Position numbers and translations under genes: made by a program
Assembly: GCA_947498625.1 (NCBI GenBank)
Contig: CANMKR010000001.1
Location: 1-64,000, forward strand
Direction: 5' to 3'
Source of the DNA: an uncultured Kangiella sp.
GTDB lineage: Bacteria; Pseudomonadota; Gammaproteobacteria; Enterobacterales; Kangiellaceae
DNA: 64,000 bases
The notes under the pieces: generated by a model
Databases searched by the model: none
Seen by the model: only the letters and a program-made list of their open reading frames with translations
What the model was told of the DNA's origin: nothing
Shown: piece after piece, positions 37,666-46,984 of the stretch
Numbering within the stretch: position 1 is the first letter of the stretch
Layout: each line of letters begins with the position of its first letter

Positions 37666-40014
37666 TTAATCTTTTTTATCTGTCCCTAAATCTTCTAGAA
37701 GCTCATCAAGCTCTTCGATAATGGAATCATCATCGTTAGAAGATGCATCAAATTCTTCGACCGCATCATCTAATTCACTATCAATATCAAGCTCAGAAAA
37801 ATCATCATTCAACTCTTCTAGCTGATCTTCAGCTTCGGCTAACTGCTCTTCTGCTTCTTGAATATCAAAGTCGTCTTGAGATAAGTCTTCAACAACCTCA
37901 TCATCAAAGCCTGATGTATTTTCAAAGCTTTCAGTAACCATCGCATCACTGCTGAAATGGTCTTCATTACTAGAGTTCAACTTAAAGCCTGATACCGAAC
38001 GACTTAGCTCTTCAGAAAGTTCCGCTAGCTCACCAATCGAGCGTGCAGTTTCTGTCGTACCCTCTGAAGTTTGTGAAGTAATTTCCTGAATAATGGTCAT
38101 CGTATTTGAAACATGACCGGCTGATGCCGCCTGTTGACGAGCAGCATTTGAAATTGACTGAATCAAGTCAGCTAAGTTAGTTGATACGTTTTCAATTTCT
38201 TCTAGCGATACACCCGCGTCTTGTGCCAAACGTGCACCTCGAACAACCTCAGAAGTTGTATCTTCCATCGAGATAACCGCTTCGTTGGTATCGTTCTGAA
38301 TCGTTTTTACTAGCGCTTCAATCTGCTTCGTTGCATTACCAGAACGCTCCGCCAGTCGCTGTACCTCATCCGCAACAACCGCGAAACCACGACCAGCCTC
38401 ACCAGCTGCCGATGCCTGAATTGCCGCGTTAAGTGCCAGAATGTTCGTTTGGTCAGCAATATCGTTAATCAATGATACGATGTTACCAATTTCTTGTGAC
38501 GACTCACCCAGACGCTTAATACGTTTAGAAGTTTCTTGGATCTGCTCACGAATCGTGTCCATCCCTTTAATCGTGTTACGTACAACTGCCCCACCTTTCT
38601 TCGCGATCTCAACCGATTTTTCCGCAACCTGAGATGATTCTGATGCGTTAGTAGATACTTGCTCAATCGATACCGCCATTTCATTAATCGCTGCCGTAGC
38701 TCCAGTAATTTCCTGTGCTTGTTGACGCGATGCCTCGGCTAATGCCATCGATGTTTGCTGAGTATTTCCGGTTGATTTTGTTACCTGATCCACCGCCGTG
38801 TTAATGGTTCCTACCACGCCTCTCAATTGGTCAATGGTTAAGTTAAAGGAGTCAGCAATTGCACCGGTGAAATCCTCGGTTACGGTTGCTTTTACCGTCA
38901 AGTCACCATCTGCTAATGAATCAATCTCATCCAGTAATCGAATAATCGCTTCCTGGTTTTGTGCGTTCTCTTCTTTTTCTTTCTCTGCTGCAACTTCTGA
39001 TTCTGCTAAGCGAGATTTCTCCGCTTTACGTTGGCTTAAGTACAACAAGACAAGTAACAACAATATTAATCCGAACAGAGCACCTGAAATGGTAGTACTA
39101 CCAAATTCAGTTACACTAGTAGTCGCCGAGTTAAAGGCAGTCTCAAGCGCTTCTGTTGAACCCAGTAAGCTTTCTGAGTTAGCGAAAATTGCATCTGACG
39201 CTTCTTGCACCTGGAATAATTTTGGAGTACTGAAAACGATGTAATCAACTTTATCTGCCACGTCTTGGAAAACATCTACAATTGCTTCTAATGATGAGCG
39301 GGCACTAGAATTTGCAACACGACGGATTTCTAATATTTCATCACCGCTAAGCTGACCTTCAAGGTAAGCTCCGAAAGTATCAACGTCTTGACCGAAATCT
39401 TCTGAAGCTAACCTTGCTTCTTCACCACCACGCAGAACTTTTTGCAGACCCGAGGAGATTCTCTCAGCTAACCACTTCTGACGGGTCGCTTGGTGAATCT
39501 CGTCACCGTTTGAGCGAGTATCTAGTAAGGTATCGATCACATTGTCATATTCGCGTTGCATATTTGGAATCAATCCATCCAAATCATTTGCATTGGCGAA
39601 CATTTGATTAACAACATTCCTATTTTCTAGAATTCTATCAGAACTACCTTTTATCTCTGCCCATTGTGTACTTAATGATGCAAGTTGATTGGTTTGTATA
39701 TTCAGCGGTGCAGCCGGCAAGCCTGCGATGTCATCTCCATCAACCAATTTACGCAAATTAGCGTTGAATTTATTAGAGGCTTCTTCTAGCTCCGTAAATG
39801 CCGCCTGAGTACCTTTAGCGGCCTCCGTGGCATTTGTTGCTATCTGCTGAGACAATACCTTCATTTCTGAAGCTAGTGCAATCCTGCTGGTAACATTGCC
39901 TGATTGAATAAAGCCATAAAACGCATTTACAGCGAATCCAATCAATGCCAATACTAATAAGAAAATAATAAAATTAGAGCCTGTGCGGCCTTTTTTTACA
40001 GTGGTCTCACTCAT
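37666..40014 (-). CDS. pilJ: Type IV pilus methyl-accepting chemotaxis protein PilJ
   Basis: PilJ is the receptor of the Pil-Chp system. The 782-residue protein has a first helix (about 13-35), a periplasmic region of PilJ type (about 40-300), a second helix (about 306-326), a HAMP-like segment and a cytoplasmic signalling domain. The receptor tip is near residues 505-550 (DQTNILALNAAIQASAAGEA, then GFAVVADEVQRLAERS). An acidic tail (about 690-782; LEELNDDFSELDID, then EELDELLEDLG) is not expected in PilJ. A GGGAG ribosome site precedes the ATG. Confidence 0.95.
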   Translation of the reverse strand: MSETTVKKGRTGSNFIIFLLVLALIGFAVNAFYGFIQSGNVTSRIALASEMKVLSQQIATNATEAAKGTQAAFTELEEASNKFNANLRKLVDGDDIAGLPAAPLNIQTNQLASLSTQWAEIKGSSDRILENRNVVNQMFANANDLDGLIPNMQREYDNVIDTLLDTRSNGDEIHQATRQKWLAERISSGLQKVLRGGEEARLASEDFGQDVDTFGAYLEGQLSGDEILEIRRVANSSARSSLEAIVDVFQDVADKVDYIVFSTPKLFQVQEASDAIFANSESLLGSTEALETAFNSATTSVTEFGSTTISGALFGLILLLLVLLYLSQRKAEKSRLAESEVAAEKEKEENAQNQEAIIRLLDEIDSLADGDLTVKATVTEDFTGAIADSFNLTIDQLRGVVGTINTAVDQVTKSTGNTQQTSMALAEASRQQAQEITGATAAINEMAVSIEQVSTNASESSQVAEKSVEIAKKGGAVVRNTIKGMDTIREQIQETSKRIKRLGESSQEIGNIVSLINDIADQTNILALNAAIQASAAGEAGRGFAVVADEVQRLAERSGNATKQIEALVKTIQNDTNEAVISMEDTTSEVVRGARLAQDAGVSLEEIENVSTNLADLIQSISNAARQQAASAGHVSNTMTIIQEITSQTSEGTTETARSIGELAELSEELSRSVSGFKLNSSNEDHFSSDAMVTESFENTSGFDDEVVEDLSQDDFDIQEAEEQLAEAEDQLEELNDDFSELDIDSELDDAVEEFDASSNDDDSIIEELDELLEDLGTDKKD

Positions 40015-40061
40015 GAGTTGCTCCCGAGACGTTAATCAAATAACACATTCTTTTTATCTAT

Positions 40062-40622
40062 CTAAACTACAGCAATTTGGTGAATAGCAGCACTTTCCGC
40101 TAACTCTTTCATACCAAAGATTCGCCATAACCCCTGTTCGCGCTCAAATGCTCCTACCACATAAGGCGCTACTGCCGCATCAGCAGTTAATCCTTTCTCT
40201 TTTAAATCTTTCTGATCGAAATGTTGCATACCAGTTACCTCATCAACGATAAGTCCTAAGTATGAACCTTGTTGATTAAGCACTAATACTCGTTGCTTTA
40301 AAACGTTTCTCGAGCTGGAACGCCCTAAGAATTCTTGCAAATCGATTAAAGTTAATAGGACACCACGTAAATTGGCGACTCCCTTTAACCAAGTTTTTAC
40401 ACCAGGAACCTTGGTAGTTTCAGGTACTGGAATGATTTCAGTAATTTCATCTAAGGGTGCTAAGTAATCCACACCATTTAATGCAAAACTAACACCGCTC
40501 CAAAATGCAGTACCCCGAACATCGTGTTCTGGTAATGAATCTTTATGCTTTCTACTACGCTCAACAATGGAAGATAACAGTTCAACCAATTCCTTCGATT
40601 TTTCACTGTATTTCTCAGCCAT
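40062..40622 (-). CDS. pilI: CheW-like adaptor PilI
   Basis: PilI is the CheW-type coupling protein linking PilJ to ChpA. The 186-residue protein contains a CheW domain (about 40-175): GVSFALNGVDYLAPLDEITEI, GVANLRGVLLTLIDLQEFLG and LGLIVDEVTGM. It lies 5 bases after pilH, consistent with the conserved pilGHIJ order. Confidence 0.94.
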   Translation of the reverse strand: MAEKYSEKSKELVELLSSIVERSRKHKDSLPEHDVRGTAFWSGVSFALNGVDYLAPLDEITEIIPVPETTKVPGVKTWLKGVANLRGVLLTLIDLQEFLGRSSSRNVLKQRVLVLNQQGSYLGLIVDEVTGMQHFDQKDLKEKGLTADAAVAPYVVGAFEREQGLWRIFGMKELAESAAIHQIAVV

Positions 40623-40627
40623 AATTC

Positions 40628-40993
40628 TTAACCGCCTAGTACGTTATTCAAAGATTCGATTAGGGATTTTTCATCTACCGGCTTGGTGATGTAATCATTA
40701 GCTCCTTGTCGCATTCCCCACACTCGATCGGTAGCTTGTGATTTAGTGGAAACAATAATGACTGGGATAGAAGAGGTAACACCATCTTTTTTCAACTGTC
40801 TGGTGGCTTGGAAACCATTTAAACCAGGCATAACCACATCCATTAAAATAACATCTGGATTATTAGCCTTAGCTGAAACAATACCCGATTCACCATCCGG
40901 TGCTGTGATGACTTGATGTCCATTCTTTTCTAAAATCCCAGTGAGGATATGAGCTTCTGTGGGAGAATCGTCCACAATAAGTACTCGCGCCAT
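40628..40993 (-). CDS. pilH: Twitching motility response regulator PilH
   Basis: This is a stand-alone receiver of 121 residues. The acidic pair is Asp8-Asp9, phosphoacceptor Asp52 lies in VILMDVVMPGLNG, and the switch Lys is in ITKPVDE. In Pseudomonas PilH opposes or modulates PilG in pilus retraction. The sequence FQATRQLKKDGVTSSIPVII matches the PilH type. Confidence 0.95.
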   Translation of the reverse strand: MARVLIVDDSPTEAHILTGILEKNGHQVITAPDGESGIVSAKANNPDVILMDVVMPGLNGFQATRQLKKDGVTSSIPVIIVSTKSQATDRVWGMRQGANDYITKPVDEKSLIESLNNVLGG

Positions 40994-41058
40994 ATCAATT
41001 TACCTCTTTATTTAATACTGATTTTTTAGCTGATTCTAACGAATCAACCCTATTTAAA

Positions 41059-41442
41059 TTAATTTTCTAGTTGACCAGTGATCGCATTCAACAACTCATC
41101 GCGGCTGAATGGCTTAGTCAAATAATTATCCGAGCCTACGACTCGTCCTTTTGCTTTATCGAAAACACCGTCTTTACTAGACAACATAATTATAGGTGTT
41201 GAACCAAACTCTTTATTACTTTTAACCAGTGCACAAGTTTGGTAGCCATCCAAACGGGGCATCATGATATCAATAAAAATAATGTCAGGTTTATAATCGG
41301 CTATCTTGGATAATGCATCGTAGCCATCTACTCCAGTGACTACCTCACATCCTTGTTTTTTCAATAAGGTTTCAGCAGTTCGACGAATAGTTTTACTATC
41401 ATCAACCACCATAACCTTCAATCCTGCAAATAAATCGCTCAT
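41059..41442 (-). CDS. pilG: Twitching motility response regulator PilG
   Basis: This is a stand-alone receiver of 127 residues from the ATG at 41442; a TTG at 41457 would add five residues. Phosphoacceptor Asp58 lies in IIFIDIMMPRLDGYQTCALV and the switch Lys in YLTKPFSRDELL. The sequence is close to Pseudomonas PilG as I remember it. It is the first gene of the operon and divergent from gshB, the same arrangement as in Pseudomonas. Confidence 0.95.
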   Translation of the reverse strand: MSDLFAGLKVMVVDDSKTIRRTAETLLKKQGCEVVTGVDGYDALSKIADYKPDIIFIDIMMPRLDGYQTCALVKSNKEFGSTPIIMLSSKDGVFDKAKGRVVGSDNYLTKPFSRDELLNAITGQLEN

Positions 41443-41534
41443 GGCTGGAATACCCAAATAAAATAACTAGATTAAATAATAAGTTAGAATAAAAACCTAA
41501 ATAGTTTTCTAACTTTTACTTTCTAACATACTTT

Positions 41535-41562
41535 TTTATAATTAGCAAAAGTCCTATCCCAA
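41535..41562 (-). promoter_or_regulatory. Candidate pilG operon promoter
   Basis: On the minus strand TTGGGA (41562-41557), a 16-base spacer and TATAAA (41540-41535) form a moderate sigma70 pair about 90 bases before pilG. Confidence 0.3.
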
Positions 41563-41608
41563 CATAGCCTAAAGCTCAACGCTGTTACATGCAACTACTT
41601 TTTCCATA

Positions 41609-41638
41609 TTGAGTGTCGGTATTTTTTACAATTATTAT
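41609..41638 (+). promoter_or_regulatory. Candidate gshB promoter
   Basis: TTGAGT (41609-41614), an 18-base spacer and TATTAT (41633-41638) lie about 70 bases before the gshB ATG. Confidence 0.35.
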
Positions 41639-41709
41639 ACTAGTCGTCAATAGATCTTATTTCAGTTTTAATGATAACCTAAGTTATTGATTCCTTGGAA
41701 CACAATTTA

Positions 41710-42657
41710 ATGAGCCTTTCACTTTTGATGATCATGGACCCGATTGAGTCCATTAATATAAAAAAAGACACCAGCTTTGGCTTTCTTATGGAAGCACAAA
41801 GGCGTGGTTGGGATATATACTATTGCCTACCTAAAGATCTGAGCCTTGATGAAAATCAAGTAGTTGCACATTGCGCGGCCTTAGAAGTTTTTAACGAAGT
41901 TGGTGCTCACTTCAGGTTAAAGTCAAAAAGATACATGAAGGCTTCTGACTTTTCCACAATTTTCATGCGTAAAGATCCACCTTTCGATATGAATTATATT
42001 TACAGCACTTACCTGTTAGAGCTTGCTCTAGAGTCAGGCACTTTAGTGGTGAATAACCCGCGCAGCCTTAGAGACTGTAATGAAAAATTATTTACTGCCT
42101 GGTTTCCCCAATTTACTCCAAAAACCTTAGTCAGTGCTAACAAATCACAAATTAAAAATTTTGTAAAACACCAAAAGGATGTCATTTTAAAGCCGCTAGA
42201 CGGTATGGGCGGAGCATCAATATTCCGTGTGAAAGCAACGGATCCTAATATTTCGGTAATTATCGAAACTCTTACTCAACATGGCAACCAGTTAGCCATG
42301 GCGCAAACTTTTATCCCCGAGATTAAACAAGGAGATAAGCGCATCTTAATTGTCAATGGCGAAGTCATTCCATACACCCTTGCCAGAATCCCCTCTAGCG
42401 GTGAAACACGAGGTAACCTTGCAGCAGGTGGTACCGGCGTTCCCATGCCAATTACAGAATCAGAGAAAAATATTGCTGAACAAATTGCTCCAGAATTAAT
42501 GAAACGGGGGCTTTATTTTGTCGGGCTAGACATGATTGGTAATTATGTTACGGAAATCAATGTAACCAGCCCAACTTGTATGCGAGAATTAGAAAATGAA
42601 TATGGTATTAACATTGCTGCTAAGCTGTTCGATGGCATTGAGAATAATATTTCTTAG
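41710..42657 (+). CDS. gshB: Glutathione synthetase
   Basis: GshB joins glycine to gamma-glutamylcysteine with ATP. The ATG at 41710 gives 315 residues (E. coli 316); an upstream TTG at 41695 is less likely. Motifs: LLMIMDPIESINIKKDTSF, FMRKDPPFDMNYIYSTYLLE, KPLDGMGGASIFR and NLAAGGTG. A C-terminal FVGLDMIGNYVTEINVTSPT with metal ligands follows. It heads gshB-tonB-yqgE-ruvX, whose order next to pilG is conserved in Pseudomonas and relatives. Confidence 0.97.
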   Translation: MSLSLLMIMDPIESINIKKDTSFGFLMEAQRRGWDIYYCLPKDLSLDENQVVAHCAALEVFNEVGAHFRLKSKRYMKASDFSTIFMRKDPPFDMNYIYSTYLLELALESGTLVVNNPRSLRDCNEKLFTAWFPQFTPKTLVSANKSQIKNFVKHQKDVILKPLDGMGGASIFRVKATDPNISVIIETLTQHGNQLAMAQTFIPEIKQGDKRILIVNGEVIPYTLARIPSSGETRGNLAAGGTGVPMPITESEKNIAEQIAPELMKRGLYFVGLDMIGNYVTEINVTSPTCMRELENEYGINIAAKLFDGIENNIS

Positions 42658-42689
42658 AACATCAGTTAATAGCCAGTAATTTTTAATCT

Positions 42690-43598
42690 ATGGAAAAAAA
42701 TAAAGATCTAATCAAGTTAAAATCTTCTCCGGTCACTGACAGTGACCGGCTACGCTTTGCTTTGTTTTTTGCCGTAGCTTTACACCTAATAGTTATTTTT
42801 GGGATCCGTTTTGTTTTACCAGCAGCGGAATCAAGCCCCATTCCGCTTTCCTTAGAAGTTACTCTTGCTCACCGTTCAAGTCTGGAAGCGCCTAAAGAAG
42901 CAGACTTTATTGGGCAAAATAATCAAATCGGCGCAGGTAATAACGAACAAGCAGAACGACCCACTACTGAATTAGAACATTTCAAATCTACAGAAGGACT
43001 TACTACCACGCCATCCCTTGAAATGGTGCCAGAGCAAACTAGCATTGAAGCGAGCAAAAAAATTATTGCTGCTAGCACTAGCAGCCCATTTAAAACTTTT
43101 CAACGACTTGAAAAAGATCTAAAAGAAATCGAGCAGGAAAAAGAACAGTTAACTGAACTAACGCCAGATCCACAGTTATTAAAGCAACTTAACCTAGAAC
43201 AATCTTTAAATGATAATACCGCAACTCGTGGCGAGAATGCACAAGGGATAGCCGCAGCAGTAAAAGCATCGCCTGATGAAGCTCCATATTTAGAAGCTTG
43301 GCGCAATAAAGTGTTAGCCGTGGGTAATCGTCATTATGCACCAATCTCTACCCAGCTAGGGTTTGGCTCACCAACAATAAAGGTTGTGATTAACAAAAAT
43401 GGGCAGCTAGCATCGGTACAGTTACAAAAGTCCTCGGGCAATCCTTTGATTGATGAAACTGCAAAAGAATTAATTCGCTTAGCAGCTCCTTACGAGCCTT
43501 TACCGCCTTCGGTTTTGAAAAAGGGCAATCAGTTAGAGTTTGTTCGTAGAATGGATTTTGATCCAGGCACTGGAGTCAGCAGTCATTCCAGCAGATAG
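42690..43598 (+). CDS. TonB energy-transducing protein
   Basis: The 302-residue protein has one N-terminal helix (about 26-48; FALFFAVALHLIVIFGIRF), a periplasmic linker rich in Glu, Gln and Ser but not in the usual Pro-Lys repeats, and a C-terminal TonB domain (about 215-295; VVINKNGQLASVQLQKSSGN, then AAPYEPLPPSV). TonB passes proton-motive force to outer-membrane receptors. No exbB/exbD is adjacent. This TonB paralogue (TonB3-like in Pseudomonas, where it has been tied to twitching) commonly sits between gshB and yqgE. Confidence 0.9.
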   Translation: MEKNKDLIKLKSSPVTDSDRLRFALFFAVALHLIVIFGIRFVLPAAESSPIPLSLEVTLAHRSSLEAPKEADFIGQNNQIGAGNNEQAERPTTELEHFKSTEGLTTTPSLEMVPEQTSIEASKKIIAASTSSPFKTFQRLEKDLKEIEQEKEQLTELTPDPQLLKQLNLEQSLNDNTATRGENAQGIAAAVKASPDEAPYLEAWRNKVLAVGNRHYAPISTQLGFGSPTIKVVINKNGQLASVQLQKSSGNPLIDETAKELIRLAAPYEPLPPSVLKKGNQLEFVRRMDFDPGTGVSSHSSR

Positions 43599-43659
43599 AG
43601 TCATAATATAAAACCTGTCCTTACTCTTTTTTTCTAGCTAATACTGTTATAATTACGAT

Positions 43660-44223
43660 ATGCAACAAATAAACTCACTGGCTAATCATTTATTGATTGC
43701 CATGCCAAATCTTGAAGACCCTTTTTTTAGCCGTAGCGTCACTTATATTTGTGAGCATAGCTCTGATGGTGCGCTGGGCATTGTGATTAATACTCAATTA
43801 AAAGCTGATTACCAAGAGTTATTCCAACACCTAAATTTTGCAACTCTGGACACAAAAGCTTTAAAAACAAAACTACTAGCTGGCGGCCCAGTTTCTCCCG
43901 AAAGAGGCTTTATTCTGCATAGCCCTATTGGCAGTTGGGATTCCAGCTTAACCGTCACCGAAAATATTGCTTTGTCTACTTCAGAAGATATTTTAACCGC
44001 AATTGCTTTAAATCAAGGGCCTGAAAAAGTTAAAATCGCTCTAGGTTATGCTGGTTGGGAAAAAGGTCAGCTAGAAAAAGAGTTAGAAGAAAACTCCTGG
44101 CTTTTTGTTGAAGCAACAGAATCTTTATTATTCGATACGCCATTTGATCAAATCTGGGATAAAGCTACTCAATTGCTTGGAATTGATTGGACTCAACTTA
44201 GCACTCAAAAAGGACATGCTTGA
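43660..44223 (+). CDS. yqgE: UPF0301/AlgH family protein YqgE
   Basis: The 187-residue cytoplasmic protein carries the UPF0301 signatures: LLIAMPNLEDPFFSRSVTYI at the start, GALGIVINTQL and LLAGGPVSPERGFILHS. A C-terminal ALGYAGWEKGQLEKEL follows. Its biochemical role is unknown. It is translationally coupled to ruvX (TGATG overlap), the standard pair. Confidence 0.96.
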   Translation: MQQINSLANHLLIAMPNLEDPFFSRSVTYICEHSSDGALGIVINTQLKADYQELFQHLNFATLDTKALKTKLLAGGPVSPERGFILHSPIGSWDSSLTVTENIALSTSEDILTAIALNQGPEKVKIALGYAGWEKGQLEKELEENSWLFVEATESLLFDTPFDQIWDKATQLLGIDWTQLSTQKGHA

Positions 44224-44654
44224 TGAGTGAAATAAACAAACACAATCGCTTTCTAGCTTTTGATTATGGTGAAAAGCGCACTGGTGTTGCCACTGGCAAT
44301 TTAACCATGCAAACCACGCAAGCTTTGACCGTCTTGAATTGTCATAATGATCAACCTAACTGGCAAGAAATAGAAAAAATTATCGCTGAATGGCAAGTGG
44401 ATGCTTTTGTAGTGGGCTTGCCTTTGAATATGGATGATAGCGAACAAGAAATTACCAGTAAAGCTAAGAAGTTTGGCAACCGATTACATGGCCGCTTTGG
44501 CTTGCCGCTATTTTTTCATGATGAACGACTAAGCTCGATTGAAGTTAAAGAATACTTATTCGAACTGGGCGGTTATAAAAAAGTGAGTCAAGACATAGAT
44601 GCCTATGCCGCAGAGCTTATTTTAAAAAGTTTTTTTGCCGAAAACCCAAATTAA
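44223..44654 (+). CDS. ruvX: Holliday junction resolvase-like protein RuvX
   Basis: RuvX/YqgF is an RNase H-fold nuclease implicated in 16S rRNA 5'-end processing. The 143-residue protein has the first acidic strand LAFDYGEKRTGVATGNL, VGLPLNMD, FHDERLSSIE and a C-terminal DIDAYAAELIL with the catalytic acid. The ATG overlaps the yqgE stop. Confidence 0.96.
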   Translation: MSEINKHNRFLAFDYGEKRTGVATGNLTMQTTQALTVLNCHNDQPNWQEIEKIIAEWQVDAFVVGLPLNMDDSEQEITSKAKKFGNRLHGRFGLPLFFHDERLSSIEVKEYLFELGGYKKVSQDIDAYAAELILKSFFAENPN

Positions 44655-44738
44655 TTCTCCTGTAAGTCATATTTGATATGGTTCTTGCCCCTAAGTTAGG
44701 ATAATCTGTAGAGTAAGGAATTAAAGGAATAATCAAAT

Positions 44739-46946
44739 TTGTTTGCAAAATTTGCTAAAGACAAAAAACTATTATGGGGATTTATTACTCTCCTATGGTT
44801 GAGTTTTACATTTTTTGCAGTCATTAATTATTACCTTCATCGAAACTTATTGATAGACACGGCTATCAACAGCTTGGAAAGTCAAACCCAAGTCACTGGC
44901 TACACCTTTGACGAATGGATGAGCGCCAGACAATCAGTGGTTATCAGTTTAGCCGACGAACTTAGTAAGAATACTCTTTCTGATCATACCAAGATCCCAC
45001 AGTCCTATTTCAATAGAATTGCCGGAACCGAATTACTAGATTTTCTCAGCTATACTTTAGAAAATAATTATTACCGCTCAAACCCTTGGGTAATTCCTCC
45101 AGGTTACTCTCCCAATACTCGGCCCTGGTATACAGAGACAAAAGCAGCGCTAAGACCCATAACCACTAATCCTTACATCAGTGTTGAGGATAATAAAACC
45201 GCATTTATTGCATTTACAGTACCCATTATTGAAGAAGGTACTTTTATGGGCGTTGCCGCTGGTGAAGTAGAGTTCACCACTATTTACAATAAAATTTTAG
45301 GGGCACAGCTAAACCACCAGGGCAAGTTTCATTTAGTTAACTCGCAAGGAAAAGTAGTTCTAGAAGCAAATTCGCCATTACATAAAATTTCCGATTCAAC
45401 AGTCGTTGATATGAGTGCATTGATACAAAAAGCAAACTCGAAAAACGAGTCTCATGTAATGACTGAGAATAAAATTTATGCTTTTTATCCATTAAAGCAT
45501 AATACATGGTGGCTAGTTTCAGAAGTCGATAAAAGCATCGTTCTGCAGCCGGTGTATCTGCAGTTACGTAATATTTTGTTGCTCTTTATTTTCTTAGCAT
45601 TAAGCACTTATATTTTACAGCGACTCTACTCATCTCGTATATTTAAACCTATCATTAAGCAATTCCAAACAGATTGGCAAACTACTTTGCCTAATAAAAA
45701 TAGTTTTCTTGAAGGCATACAAATCTTATCTAACAATGGCAGCCACTGTGGGGTATGCTTATTAATAGAATACCTTGATATGTCAGCGTTAATGTCTAAT
45801 TATTCGAACGAGGAGATTCGCGAAATTCACCGAGAAATTATTCGACGCGTACAATCAATTTATGGCAAAAAACTTATTCAAGGTTCCATCGCCTATGACC
45901 AAATAGCTTTCTTTAAGCCCATGAATCAAGTGCCGAATATTTCAAAAATTGATAAATGTTTCGAGCAACTACAAGCGTCTTTAACTAATAACTTTTTGGT
46001 CAATGATAATTTAATTACCATTAAATTTAGATTTTCTAGCGCATCTATTCCTAATGATGGTAGCTCTTTTGATATTTTAAATAAGGCACAAATTGCGCTA
46101 TCTACCATCCAAGATAAAGGCAACAACTTCAAGTCTTATACCGAGCACACCCAGTCTAAACTTGCCAATGAATCTAAATTAGTACAAGCGTTAAATACTG
46201 CAATTAAGAATAATGAATTCTCACTGGTTTATCAGCCTATTTTCAGTTTTCCTGATAAAGAAATAGAGGGCGTAGAAGTTTTAAGCCGATGGAACTGTGA
46301 AGCTCTTAACAAGACTATTCCACCACTGGAATTTGTTCAAATCGCTGAACAAAACAATCTAATCCACGATTTTTCTCTTTGGCTTGCGAAAACTCTTTTT
46401 AAGCAAATTAGCATTTGGCAAGTGAATAATATTAGCTTCAAAAAATATGCTCTAAACTTATCCAGCCACAATTTGCATAACCCAAGATTTATCAAAAGGT
46501 TCATAGAATTAATTAAGAAATACAAAATTGATGCTAATCAACTTGAAATCGAAATCACCGAGCATGTAGCCATAGAGCATTTTCCAAAAAGACAAAACCC
46601 TCTCAAGCAATTACGGGATCTTGGCGTCTCGATATCCGTCGATGATTTTGGTACTGGCTACTCTTCGCTGTCTTATCTTAAACAATTACCGATTAATACC
46701 ATTAAAATTGATCGCTCCTTCATTAAGTCTTTGCCTAACAGTCAGCATGATGTAGCACTGAGTAAAGCCATCATCGACATTAGCAAAGAGTTTGGCTTGC
46801 ACTTAATCGCAGAAGGTGTAGAAAACTCTGAACAAGCAGACTTCTTGCACCAATGCGGCTGCTCACACATGCAAGGCTATTTATTTGCTAAACCTATGAC
46901 GGCGCAAGATTTAGAAGTTTTTGCTGCAATAAAAAAGCCTAGTTAG
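44739..46946 (+). CDS. Cache-degenerate GGDEF-EAL c-di-GMP signalling protein
   Basis: The 735-residue membrane protein starts at TTG 44739, which has AAAGGA upstream; no better start is seen. Helix 1 (about 12-32) and helix 2 (about 275-295) bracket a periplasmic dCache-like domain (YSPNTRPWYTETKA, FTVPIIEEGTFMGVAAGEVE). A GGDEF-like domain (about 315-470) lacks the GGDEF signature (QGSIAYDQIAFF there). The EAL domain (about 485-730) retains its catalytic residues: Glu in EVLSRW, Asn in LNLSS, Glu in EITEH, VDDFGTGYSSL, IKIDRSFI, AEGVEN and QGYLF. It is probably an active c-di-GMP phosphodiesterase. The position beside pilTU suggests a link to surface motility, which is inference. Confidence 0.92.
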   Translation: MFAKFAKDKKLLWGFITLLWLSFTFFAVINYYLHRNLLIDTAINSLESQTQVTGYTFDEWMSARQSVVISLADELSKNTLSDHTKIPQSYFNRIAGTELLDFLSYTLENNYYRSNPWVIPPGYSPNTRPWYTETKAALRPITTNPYISVEDNKTAFIAFTVPIIEEGTFMGVAAGEVEFTTIYNKILGAQLNHQGKFHLVNSQGKVVLEANSPLHKISDSTVVDMSALIQKANSKNESHVMTENKIYAFYPLKHNTWWLVSEVDKSIVLQPVYLQLRNILLLFIFLALSTYILQRLYSSRIFKPIIKQFQTDWQTTLPNKNSFLEGIQILSNNGSHCGVCLLIEYLDMSALMSNYSNEEIREIHREIIRRVQSIYGKKLIQGSIAYDQIAFFKPMNQVPNISKIDKCFEQLQASLTNNFLVNDNLITIKFRFSSASIPNDGSSFDILNKAQIALSTIQDKGNNFKSYTEHTQSKLANESKLVQALNTAIKNNEFSLVYQPIFSFPDKEIEGVEVLSRWNCEALNKTIPPLEFVQIAEQNNLIHDFSLWLAKTLFKQISIWQVNNISFKKYALNLSSHNLHNPRFIKRFIELIKKYKIDANQLEIEITEHVAIEHFPKRQNPLKQLRDLGVSISVDDFGTGYSSLSYLKQLPINTIKIDRSFIKSLPNSQHDVALSKAIIDISKEFGLHLIAEGVENSEQADFLHQCGCSHMQGYLFAKPMTAQDLEVFAAIKKPS

Positions 46947-46957
46947 ACTAGGCTTTT
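46931..46957. terminator. Bidirectional terminator between the EAL gene and pilU
   Basis: A 10-bp perfect stem (46933-46942 with 46948-46957), loop 5, has an A-run on one side and a T-run on the other, so it can serve both convergent genes. The EAL gene stop codon (46944-46946) lies in its loop. Confidence 0.88.
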
Positions 46958-46984
46958 CAAATAACTCTAACAGTTCAGTTAAGT

